Source: Coenobita brevimanus (lineage: Eukaryota > Arthropoda > Malacostraca > Decapoda > Coenobitidae). From it: a stretch of DNA of 64,000 bases. Below are positions 11,969 through 22,065 of the stretch, one piece after another. Within the stretch, counting starts at the first letter, position 1. Every line of letters begins with the position of its first letter. The DNA lies in NCBI GenBank assembly GCA_032717465.1, contig CM064681.1:12856954-12920953 (forward strand), read 5' to 3'. The notes beneath the pieces are model-generated. The model searched no databases, was not told the DNA's origin, and saw only the letters and a list, made by a program, of their open reading frames with translations. Made by a program: the position numbers and the translations under genes.

Positions 11969-12069
11969 TGTTAGAGATGATGTTAATGCAGAGGATGACG
12001 AGAGTGTGAGACGAAAGCGTTATGCAAGAGACTTAGTGGCAGAACGCAATTTTGCATAATAGTTATTAA

Positions 12070-12997
12070 CCCTTCGTGAGCTGAGCCTTGCAAAATTACA
12101 TGGGAAGCTGACGGGGTCCCACTGGACCCCAAGAGTTTTTGGTGGATTTCTGCCATATGCATAAAGCTACATCATTTAAACTTTGTGCATATGTTGCCCA
12201 GGACACGGCACGTGGAGCCAACCCACCAGTGTTCCTTTTGTTTTGTTTTTATTTTATATTGAATTTTTTAGAAAATTATTTACATTGATCAGAAATTTAT
12301 TAAAGTTTCAGTCTGGTTGCACTGAAACTACACTTATTTGAATGTTTGATTGTCAGTACTTATTGAATAGGTTCTTTACATAATTACAAGCTCTGGTATA
12401 AAGTATGATAACATAATCATAAAATAAAGCAATCCTAATTAGTTTCAAAATAGATACAAAAAATTTTGGTTTTCAGTATCATGCAAATATAAAGAAAACT
12501 TACTTTATAATGGGAAAACAACTAAATTATAATACTTGTTTTCACAAATACAAAGAAAAGAGACTTGTACAATGTTATGCAGCAGAATGGTTATGGTAGA
12601 CAGTCATCACAAACATACCCATCACCGTCAGATAAATCACTGTCTGAATCATTGTCTTCAAAAATATCGGGTTGGTCATTATCTGCCAACAAATGTCTGT
12701 TATAAAACATTGATTTTGGAATTGACATTGTCTTTAGATGTCAAAAAACTGAAAAATCAGAAAAAAAAAAATTGGTCATACAGAAGGCGAGGTGGGGTCC
12801 CAGTGGACCCCACACACATTTTTTACACTGCCACTTCTAAATGCTACAAGCTTTTTTGCTCAAAAATTATGTGCATATACAACAACCATCTACAATAAAA
12901 GTCAGGGACAGTCAGGTTGAAAAAATAAGAAGTGGCTTAATGGCATCATTTTCAAAACATGTTGGGGTCCGCAGGGACCCCATCAGCTCACGAAGGG
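12070..12997. mobile_element. piggyBac-like element, 928 bp, TTAA flanks
   Basis: TTAA at 12066-12069 and at 12998-13001 flanks inverted ends: CCCTTCGTGAGCTGA on the left and TCAGCTCACGAAGGG on the right, a perfect 15-bp match. A palindromic GGGGTCC..GGACCCC box occurs three times (12113-12130, 12794-12811, 12964-12981), probably as subterminal binding sites. Only a small acidic coding remnant is left, so the copy is non-autonomous. It lies between the pol and env genes of the Gypsy-like element and entered after it. Confidence 0.88.
12591..12710 (-). pseudogene. Acidic N-terminal remnant of a piggyBac-like transposase
   Basis: A 39-codon - strand frame starts at an ATG (12710) and ends at TAA (12591). 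It contains DIFEDNDSDSDLSDGDG, an Asp/Ser-rich segment typical of the N-termini of piggyBac-superfamily transposases. It lies in the correct kind of element (TTAA flanks, CCY ends). The DDD catalytic core and the C-terminal zinc finger are missing. The assignment rests on composition and context, not on a diagnostic motif. Confidence 0.5.
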
Positions 12998-13017
12998 TTA
13001 ATAGTAGGGAAAGGTGA

Positions 13018-13946
13018 AGTAGTAGTGTCAGAAGAGAGACTTGAAGAAGAAGCATCTCCTTGTTGAGGAGAAGATGAAACCTCTCCCAGTGGCTCCTCCA
13101 CGACTATGCACTTCGATGCACGTTTGAGATCATCTACATGCACTCATGTTGTCTCTGCATTGTATGGATCTTTTATTTCGAATTTATTTCCTTTACGAGA
13201 TATGACACGGAAGGGACCCAAGAATTTACTATTTAGTTTTGTGTCTCGGTCATGATCTAGGGCAAAAACTAAGTCACCTGCTTGGATGGTAACATCTGAG
13301 ACAGCAGCGTGTTGGTTCCACACCATTTCTGCATTGGTAAGGGCCAGATTATCCTGAAGATATTTATGAATTTTCTGGAAGTTGGATAAGTGGACTCACA
13401 CATAGTCATCGTAGCTGCACATCGGATCAGGTTTAGATTGCAACAGTGAATAAGGCAGTCTTTTGTCAAAGCCATAAATGACAAAGAAAGGTGTTTCACC
13501 AATTGACTTATTGATGGATGAATTAATTGAAGCAGTTACCTGCGGGATCCACTCGTCCCAAGTGGAAGTCTGATCTCCCACTATGTGGCACAGACTTTCC
13601 AATATCTTCCTATTCTGCACTCTACTATGGTCCTTTCACCGCAAGAAGTCCGTTCAGGGTGGGGCCCACCTGGTGAATTACCTCTAGCGATGCTGCCAAA
13701 TCAACCGTAATACATGCCTCTCTCTCTCTTATTTCCTATCTATGTGCTATTTGAAATTGTTTTTTATATTCTGTATATAGTAAAGGAAGCTATATAGTAC
13801 ACTGAGTATCACTTTTTAGAATTATAACAACGATTTGAATGAATTCTATGACACGTGGCAGTGCTTTTTTCCCATGTTGCCACGCCGTAGAATTGCCAAT
13901 TTGACCACCAATTATCGGATTATCACCTACCCCCATCCCACCTGTT

Positions 13947-13989
<43 letters not shown>

Positions 13990-14142
13990 AATATAACAGA
14001 AAGTTCTGATGACGAAGAAAATTATGATTAAAGATCAGAGAGAGGATTAGGCCGGCAGGGGAAACCTCTTAAAAATAAAACGCGCCTAGACTTTTACCTC
14101 ATAAGTGGTGTGGAAAAAAAATTGGAAATAAATAATATATAT

Positions 14143-14222
<80 letters not shown>

Positions 14223-15003
14223 GGTGTGATGGGGGTAGGTAGTGATAATCCGATAATTGGTGGTCAAATTGGCAATGTCCCACTCGGGGGAATTCCAAAT
14301 TCTGCCACACCCTGAACGGACTTCTTGCGGTGAAAGGACCATAGGCCATTCGAGGCTGGATGATGGGCACCTATGTTGCATTTCCTAATTCCACATTGAA
14401 GACAAATTTCTTCCACCACTGAATTGTTGAACTCTGACCCATTATCAGTTAGAATGACTTCTGGTGTTGTGAAAGGGCAAATTATAAAATTAACAAAGGC
14501 ATGTGCCATGCATTAGCAGATTTGTCACGCAATGGGGCTAAGATAATGAATCTAGAGAAATGATCGACTACCACTAATAGATAGACGAGACCAGATTCTG
14601 TACGAGGCAGCTTCAGAAGATCAATAAAGACAGTTTGCCAAGGCTTTGACAGTACTGCGTACTGCAATATGGGAGCAGGTTGACAGGTTGTTCCCTTATG
14701 ATGGGCACACGATAAACATGCATCGCAGCGCGCTTCTATATCCTTTCGCATAGTGGACCAATAATACAAAAGACGTGCTTGCCGTAAGCTTCTGTCTTTG
14801 CCAGGGTGTGATGCATGAGGGATGTCGTGGATTAAGTGAAGAGCAGCGGGAATCAAGTTTGTTGGAATGACTAGTTGCTTAACTTCGCGATGAGGTACAT
14901 AACAAGCTGAGAATTTCAGGAAAGGTATAAGTGCTCTGTATGACATATCAAAATCCTCAGAAATCTCATCTACGAAATCTTCAGAATCAAAGATGGCATC
15001 CAA
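13018..15003 (-). pseudogene. Gypsy-type integrase, broken by a nested element
   Basis: Integrase inserts the DNA copy into the host genome. The N-terminal HHCC zinc domain is visible in 14890-14690 (two His, then CDACLSC). The core follows with the first Asp in VFIDLLK and the second in LTDNGSEF, ending at HHPASNGL. A foldback element is inserted exactly there, just before the segment that holds the catalytic Glu. The reading resumes below 13626 with NRKILESLCH, then a TPFFVIYG block and a C-terminal FRVISRKGN-like barrel. The frame ends in an in-frame stop near 13142, followed by LKRASKC-type residues. There is a frameshift near 14510 and a small deletion at the resumption point. The pol tail past 13142 may have been read with env by splicing. 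Confidence 0.8.
13628..14341. mobile_element. 714-bp foldback MITE with TA target duplication
   Basis: TA at 13626-13627 and 14342-14343 flanks inverted ends that begin TGGTCCTTTCACCGC and match perfectly for about 34 bp. A second inner inverted block of about 35 bp (around 13893-13927 and 14246-14281, with GACCACCAATTATCGG) extends the foldback structure. TA duplication suggests the Tc1/mariner/IS630 superfamily. There is no transposase. Its interior holds (TC)n at 13946-13986, (AT)n at 14134-14190 and (GA)n at 14191-14218. It interrupts integrase between its second catalytic Asp and its Glu. Confidence 0.85.
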
Positions 15004-15825
15004 TATGGCTGCCGATATTTAAATTTTCCAAATCTTGATAACCCGCGGCATCCCGTCGACGTGAATTAATGTCCACACATTTTGTCACTGCCAATCCCGT
15101 TGACGTTCATAAACGCAAATCAATTGCAAGGTCCCTAATTTGAACAATTTTCAATTTTCGCGAGTGACTTTTGGTACGTATACACGGGACACCTTCCTCT
15201 ACAAGATGCCAGGCAGGGACAATGCCTTACCCAGCATGACCTCTCCCCCCCCCACCACGCCATTGTCTCAGCAATTCACCTGTTACCAGTGACCTGGCCA
15301 GTAAAGCCATGTCATGCCACGGTACGAAATTCAGGGCCAGAGTTATTCCCCAATCGATGACAATGTGGAGGACAAACTTTACATAGCATTAGAGGAAGAA
15401 ACAGTAATTTCAGAAATGATCAGGTAATGTCGCCAAAAAAGGTCAGGTATGTTGATGTGTTTCATGAGTGAAACAATGCTTATATTGCCTATATTACTGT
15501 GTGAAAAACAATATTCTCTCGTACTACACATAAATTCGTACCAAATAAATAAATACCGTTTATGAGTGGTGTGGAATGATTACTCTCCCATAGAACTCGT
15601 TTTCTTTGGAGCCAGCCTGATAGAAAACACAGTAAAGTGAGGAGGTACTGCTACCTGTTTCGAGTATTTTAAACCTCAGGTGAGCGATTTCTCTATGATT
15701 TTTCGATGTTTCTCACCAAAAGCGGAGGTTTGAGCCAAAAAAAATATTTTCCAAAAATGGTCGGGATTGGGGGGGAGTCAGTGGTGGAAAAGTGGTCTGT
15801 ATGGGGCGGGTTAATGTACCTGTAC
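15004..15825. other. Unassigned sequence
   Basis: I see nothing recognisable upstream of the integrase relic. Expected RT/RNase H motifs are absent, so the endogenous element is truncated here. A C-run occurs near 15245. Confidence 0.5.
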
Positions 15826-17190
15826 ATCTATCTATCTATATACCTAGGCTGCTTCCCCCAAGGAAAGGGAGGTAGCCGAGACAGGACGACACACTCCCCA
15901 TTTACTCATCCATTCAAACACATTCATTCGCATCTTAGCCCCAAAGGGGAGAACGGACAGATCCTCACCACACCACACCACACAAGGGTCAACTGCGCAA
16001 TGCAATCAGTGACATTCGCAGCAGGGCCCGACAGCAGAACTGGTTTACCCCTGCCACATCATAACAGACCCATCCCCTTACCCGCACCTGACCTGACTAA
16101 CTGATCAGACCAAATGCAGGAGAATATCCCCTCAGGGCTACGTCATCATTTATTCATTCACAATTTCTCTCCACTTATTTCTGTCACGCACAGCCACTCT
16201 TCCTTGCTCAACAGACATCCCTCTCGCAACCAACGATCTCTTCACACTGTCCATCCATCCTATTCGTGGTCTTCCTCTCAGCCTTACACCTCTCACATCA
16301 GATCTAGTTATCTTTTTCACCAATCGCTCATTATCCATTCTCTCCATATGCCCAAACCATCGCAACACCCTCTGCTCAACTCTACCAGCCATCTCCCGAA
16401 CAACTCCAGTTCTCCTTCGCACTTCATCATTTCGCACCCGATCCATACGTGTCACTCCACACATACTCCTCAGACACCTCATCTCCATTACATTCAAACT
16501 TTTCCTCTCTGCTACACCCATATTCCATGTTTCAGCCCCATATAATGCAGTCGGTACCACAACACCCTCATATAGCCTTCTCTTTACATCCATTCTAAGC
16601 GAACGACATTTAAACACTTTTTTCATTCCTCCCAGCACCTTTCCTACTTCGTTTATTCTAAACTTCACTTCTGCATCTATTCTTCCATCCACAGCAACAT
16701 GTGACCCTAGATATTTAAAACAATCTACCTCCTCAAGCAACTCACCATTCAAAACTATATTCATCCCCCTACCATCTATCAACCTCGTACAGTTCATCAC
16801 TTTACTCTTATTCTCATTTACTTTCAATTTCCTCCTTTCACACACCCTTCCAAACTCCTCTACCAACTGTCTCAATCTCTCCTCTGAATCAGTCACCAGT
16901 GCAGTATCATCTGCAAACAGCAGCTGCTTCAGATTCCACTCTCCACCATCAACATTCACCAGACTCAGACCTCCACCTAAAACTCTTGCATTCACCTCCC
17001 TTACAACACCATCCATGTAAATATTAAACAACCAAGGCGACATCACACATCCCTGTCGCAGCCCCACTCTCACGGGAAACCAATCACTCACAGCATTTCC
17101 CACTCTTACACACGCTCTACTATTTACATAAAAACTTTTCACCCCTTTTAGTAACCTACCATCAAGTAGGTTACCAAATAAAGTGTCCAA
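15826..17190 (-). pseudogene. 5'-truncated LINE, RT C-terminal half, TAGA tail
   Basis: A 346-residue open - strand frame (17190-16150) holds RT motifs LRQGCVMSPWLFN, the catalytic LLFADDTAL, LKVNENKSKVM and FKYLGSHV. These are followed by the thumb and C-terminal region (LYGAETW, VLRWFGHMERM, RGRPRIGW). The N-terminal endonuclease and early RT are missing. The 3' UTR runs to a TAGA tetranucleotide tail at 15826-15840. The frame is intact over its length, which suggests a fairly young truncated insertion. It belongs to the same broad group as the elements at 36064-37386 and 52190-55289, but its 3' UTR differs. Confidence 0.85.
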
Positions 17191-17559
17191 ACACAGGCTT
17201 TAGATCACAAGAAAATCACTGGAATCATCAGGACTGTATAATAATCTATCAAACTAAAAATAACGTATACCCAATTTATGGTCATTTTGGCATCCAAATT
17301 GGACTATTCTTCCATAAACAGAAATAATGTTATGCCTGTAAGTTTTTATACAGAAAATGAACAACTTATATACAATGCAAGTTCCACTGATAATCTTGTT
17401 ATTTACAAACAAGTAGCTAAGCAATACTGTGTAAGCTGAAGTATAAATATGAGAAAGCTTCAATCTTCTCGGTAAACATCACTTTCGATCAATACTGGTG
17501 TGGTATTGCGACGAGTAAGTCCACAGCCTTTGTTATACATAGAACTGCAATAAAAATAT
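17191..17559. other. Unassigned sequence
   Basis: AT-rich sequence without recognisable coding or repeat content lies between the truncated LINE and the LTR-like unit. Confidence 0.5.
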
Positions 17560-18804
17560 TGTGGGAAATAGTTTCCCCCAGAGCAGTTGCACTCTCTACA
17601 TTTAAAATAGTCGTCCTTGGTTAGAGAGCAGAGAAAAACCTGAGATCGTTAATATCAATTCAAGCGGGTTTTATAACACAGAAAGTACATTCTCATTAAT
17701 AATTCTTATTATTAATAAATTAAACGCTATTGCGTTTAAAGCTCGTGTAAATACATGTAATTACTTGGAAAATTCCATTGATCTAAGCTGCATCTGTGCC
17801 TTAGATGACTTGTCTTGAGGAGGAAAACCTCATATGAAAAGCAGATGTAGGTTTAACATATTTACATAGATAAAGGGAATATTTTGATTGGCTTTAGTTT
17901 AAACTAAGATTAAGTAGTTTGATTCGCCCTGTATATATCATGATGTAATCTAACCGTATTTAGCATTGTAATTAAATAATAGTTGGTACCTCTACGATTC
18001 TATGAGGGAGACAGAGGCTCGCCAGTTTCACGCACTCTGCTCCTTGACTTCGTAAAGCTAGCATGTTGTATATACACACCTCAAGAATGCTTGGATGCCC
18101 AGGCAACCGACGTAAAGTCCGGTGTCGTATGCACGGAGTGACTTATGCTGGAAGTCACCGTTCCGCTCAGTACGCATGCACCGAGTGGCCATATAACTTA
18201 TGTTTTGAAAGTATCCGTGTCTTATCCCAAATTTTGTGCCATTTATCAACAACATTGTATGAAATACATGTGTCAGGAAGATAGTTGGATGTCTTATCGA
18301 CCTGTAGGTAACTATAAGTCGATATATGGATATATATAAATAAAGATATATGTGTTAGACAGATTACCAAATTAGTCATTTCGTGTATTAAGATTAGTTT
18401 AATTTAGGTTTATTTAGGTTAGGTTGATCTAGGATAAGGTTAGGTTAGGTTTGGTTAAGTTTGGTTAGTTTAGGCTGAATAGAGAAGCGAACGATAACTT
18501 CCAGCATAAAGTCACTCCGTGCATATGACACTGGCTCGTCGTCATCTGCTGTCCGACTCTTTCTAGCTAAGTAACCTTTACTAACTGGCAAATTCAATGG
18601 GAGATTAGCTAGGAGATGGGAGAGTAATAATCAGGTGAGTCAAGGCATCAGTTACAGTACACTTAAACCTAAAAGACTTATGTGAATTTACTTAAGAACA
18701 AATTTTTGCTTCCTCAGGTGAGGACCTACGATTGTTTACCAGAATTTCTTACGTTTTTGGTGTCGAGTGAAGATACCGACTTATATAACATAAATATTTC
18801 TGAC
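17560..18804 (+). mobile_element. LTR-plus-leader unit, copy 1 (same family as 35924-38074)
   Basis: This unit begins TGTGGGAAAT and is colinear with 35924-38074, except for different insertions in each. Near its end two similar segments carry TTTTTGGTGTC or TGGTGCC followed by GAGTGAGGA. That resembles a primer-binding site after an LTR, because PBS sequences start with TGG. The twin copy lies directly downstream of a BEL/Pao pol gene. This copy lacks any coding region, so it looks like an LTR with part of the leader. It contains a MITE at 18120-18533. The exact LTR ends are uncertain. Confidence 0.6.
18120..18533. mobile_element. 414-bp MITE with long inverted repeats
   Basis: The left end starts CGGTGTCGTATGCACGGAG. 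The right end, on the opposite strand, starts CAGTGTCATATGCACGGAG, and similarity continues through GCTGGAAGT for about 45 bp. The paralogous unit near 37790-37815 lacks this segment and gives a natural empty site. No clear target duplication is visible, so the superfamily is undetermined. The interior (18395-18480) is full of TTAGGT/GGTTAG words. Confidence 0.8.
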
Positions 18805-20343
18805 ACTTTTAGTGCCGCGAGTGAGAAGAGCAGACATATGCCGAAGCACTGAATGTGTTTAAAGTTGCTTTTGTTGGGCATACCCTACTACCACGTTCGG
18901 TTGAAGTGGATGACGTGGGGGCGGATGCACTAACGCGTCCCCGTAAGGTTCCCGTTGGAGCACCGCCGCTACGGTCCCCGTACGATGATCGGTGTTTTAT
19001 TATGTACCAACATTTCCCCCACCATCGTACGGTGACCGCAAGGCTAAGGGCGGGAGAAAACTCGCTGTGTTCGGGGGAAATTTTCCCCGCTCAGCTGATG
19101 GTCGCTTTGGCCAATCACAACGCAGGATGCTTCTCTGCCCAGACGCTTCAACCAATCATCGTGTTTGGTGACACTGACTCTCAGCTGAGAAGAACCCCAA
19201 AACAAAACAAAGGACAGGCTTGAATTAAATATATGTGTTTGTCAGTTTGGGAAGTGCAGTGAGCAGAAAGCATTACTCACATTATTACCAGCATACCTAC
19301 TGCTGCATGTTGTGCAGCAGTACTGTACATTACTATTATACAATAATGTACGAGTACATTAAAATGCCTTAGTATACTGTACAGACTGAATTGCTCTTAT
19401 ATTTAACATTTCAGCTGTAAAACACTATTACGACATTAATGTGCGTTGTGCAAAACTAAACTGACACTGCTGTGCATTGTACAATACTGTAACTGACATT
19501 TTATGTCGAACAAAAGCACCCTAGAAAAAGCACCCTGGTATAAAAGCACCAGCAAAGAAAATAAATTTGTGGTTTTTCATTTTATTTTATTTATTTATTT
19601 TTTGCTTAACAGTAACCTATCCTGACCTAACAACCTAAAGTAACCTGAACTAAGGTAACTGTGTAGTGCCACAGATTTAGTATTCATGTATATGTTTAGA
19701 GGTACTGTAATTTCTAAGTTAGATAGGGTGTAATCTGAATACTAGTCTATAAGTTCCTGTCCTAAGTAGTAGTTCATGTGTTAATGATCAATGTAGGGAT
19801 AACTTTATTTTTATATGTATACATCTCTGTATCTATGCATAGGTAGTGTAATTGTAAGTGTTGAGCTACGGGAGTTCATCGATCTGGTAGAGTAATGAAT
19901 AACAGATGCGTGCAACCTTCCCCTTGTTTGTGCATCGTTGTTGGGTGCCAAGTTTAAACCTTAAACAGAATAATAATGGGTATGCAATTCTTTCCGTATC
20001 ATTGTTCTGAAATACTAATGAAGCTGCTAGAGCCCAAATATGTAAGATTAATAGTCAAAAAAGGCCAAAATAATGTAATTTGTGAGGATCAAATAGTCCC
20101 GCTTGCCTCAGCCGTCACTAGATGGCATAAGCTACCCCAAATTCAAGGCGGGAGGGCAGTAAAATCAGTATTTAAATTTAGTAAGGATTGAATCCCAAAT
20201 TTTCCCCAGTTAAATCAAAAGTCCTAACGTCATGTGTACACTACTATATAGATAGTGAGGAGAATTAAAACCCACCATATCGCAAAAACACAGTCTCATT
20301 TGATCTAGCAGTGGCATCCCTTGGTGCCCGACGTGCCCCATTC
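18805..20343. other. Unassigned region with a GC-rich palindromic part
   Basis: 18900-19210 is GC-rich and contains an inverted repeat (GGTCCCCGTACGATG at 18973-18987 against 19023-19037). On the - strand it carries a GCGTTAGTGCATCCG word that recurs near 30292-30306. The frame at 18855-19223 is not a recognisable protein. A 71-residue frame at 19976-20191 has a weak LINE-like end (SAVTRWHKLPQ) but is not assignable. Confidence 0.45.
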
Positions 20344-20352
20344 GCTACCGAG
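20344..20352 (+). repeat. Probable 5' target-site duplication of the LINE
   Basis: GCTACCGAG precedes the presumed 5' end of the LINE and recurs at 26655-26663 directly after its poly(A). Confidence 0.55.
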
Positions 20353-20727
20353 GGACTTTGATGGATGGTTGCGAAGAGTGAGGACGTGTTTCTGAGCTCT
20401 CGTCTAGCTGCAGGGTTGCCTCACCGGCTTTAGCTTTTTCTTTTTTCGCCACTAGGGCGTTTTTCAATAAAGTTAGGTTAGCTAGAACTAATTTTCCTCC
20501 CTGGCCTTAGTAGATATAGTAGGTGTCTATATCTAATTTCTGAGATTGCCTTTGCTTACTCACCTCTGGAGTGTACCCCCCACTGATCGCTCTGGGGTGT
20601 GAGATACACACGGGCGCGTCCTCCCGAGAGTGGTTTGAGAGGGTAATCTCAGCCTAGGTGGGTCTTCCCCAGGTACTTTGCCCCTTGGTCGTTTTCTCTT
20701 TCTTCCCACTTTCCCTTCACGGGGGAA

Positions 20728-22065
20728 GTGGTAGCTATGATGGACCCCCCTACTGCCTCCCCCCCCTTCAGGGGGGGAGGTAGTCCTGACGACACCACTA
20801 CCGTGACTGACCGGCCCCAGACTGACGGACGCCAGACTCGTTCCCCGCTTGACGTCCCTGTAAATAACGCGACCTTCGTAACGCTTCATGCTCTAGGTTC
20901 TACTCCCCTGTCCAGACTCAATCCCTTCATTGTCAAGAAGGTGATTGACCACTGTGCGGGAGAGGTGGAACAAGTTAAAAAACTTGGAAATGGAGACCTC
21001 CTAGTAAAGACATTCAACTCAGCTCAGGTTAAAGACTTGCTAAAGCTGCGTAAGTTTCACTGTCATGATATCGAGGCCAAGATCCCAACATCCATGAATT
21101 CCTGCAAGGGTGTTATCACTTGCAGGGATCTCATGGTGATGAGTGAGGAAGAAATCATACAGGAACTTGCTCAGCAGGATGTAATTGATGCCAGATTCAT
21201 CACTCGTTATCAGGATGGCGTTAGGACGAAGACAGCCATTGTTATCCTCACTTTTGGCAAAGTTTTGCTACCTACAAATGTCAAAGTAGGATATGAAATT
21301 GTAAATGTAAGACCGTACATCCCGAATCCCCTTCGTTGTTCAAAATGTCAGCTCTATGGACATCATGAAAAGGCTTGTCGGGCTTCCAACATCGTGTGTG
21401 GCAAGTGTGCGGCTGTAGGTCACTCTGCTGACAACTGTACATCCGAGACTGAGTGCTGTTTTCACTGTAAAGATGCTCACTCCACTTCCTCTAGGGCTTG
21501 TCCCAAGTGGAAGGAGGAGAAAGAGGTCTGCACAGTGAAAGCAACTGAGGGCATATCCTTTTACGATGCTAGGAAGAAGGTGAAGGAGTTGCATGCAACT
21601 CCCAAGCCTAATGTCTCCTATGCATCGGCGGTTGTGTCCCGTCCCGTGATGTGCACCGTTGAGACACAGACTGACCTTGTCTTTCTCCCTCCTGCCACTC
21701 ACAGTATATCTCCAGCTCGACCTCCTGTCCGTTCCAACTCTCTCACTGACATCCCTAAGGCATCAACTTATTCTCAGGCTGCTGCTGCCTCTCCATCAGT
21801 ACGGCCTAAAACGAAGCCTGACAAGTCTAGTAAAAGTAACATGACCACCCTCACGAAACAGTCACGTCCTCATGTCCTTCCGGTTCCTACTCCAGCGAGG
21901 GAGAGAAAGGTTAGCTCTTCCTCGGGTTAGGCTGGGAACCTAGTTATTGATGACAATATGGAGGTTTCCATTAACAAGCACCGGGATAGGTCCCCCGGTA
22001 GTCGCTCGCCTGCCGGCGGGCGACAGAAAAAGACAAAGCACACTGGCCCCCAACGAAAATCTTAA
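20728..22065 (+). CDS. LINE ORF1 nucleic-acid-binding (Gag-like) protein
   Basis: ORF1 proteins of this LINE group coat the element RNA and help target-primed reverse transcription. The frame starts 20728 (the annotated M is a GTG; the next ATG codons are at 20737-20742). It has a basic central domain around residues 50-190. Zinc knuckles follow at about 200-255: CSKCQLYGHHEKAC, CGKCAAVGHSADNC and a third C-x2-C block (CFHCKDAHSTSSRAC). The tail is Ser/Pro-rich. A TAG at 21928-21930 ends the open frame at 400 residues. The same frame then continues to a TAA at 22063-22065 with a basic Arg/Lys-rich end, so the TAG is probably a recent nonsense change. ORF2 follows in the same frame. Confidence 0.8.

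Larger units (their letters stand above)
10234..15003 (-). mobile_element. Env-bearing Gypsy/errantivirus-like element, 3' half
   Basis: In - strand order the element gives integrase (15003 to about 13018) and then an envelope-like gene (11947 to 10234). This is the pol-env order of arthropod errantiviruses. RT, RNase H, protease, gag and LTRs are not visible, so the copy is truncated. Two DNA elements are nested in it: a TA-flanked foldback element at 13628-14341 that splits integrase, and a TTAA-flanked piggyBac-like element at 12070-12997 lying between pol and env. Frameshifts in both genes show that it is inactive. The low end probably reaches beyond 10234, but no LTR or polypurine tract could be defined there. 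Confidence 0.8.

Noticed and set aside
18855..19223. 122-residue + strand open frame
   Set aside because: It has no domain, lies in GC-rich palindromic repeat-like DNA, and lacks coding features.
20560..20889. - strand frame over the LINE 5' UTR/ORF1 start
   Set aside because: It is antisense to ORF1 and Gly/Arg/Pro-rich, with no family.
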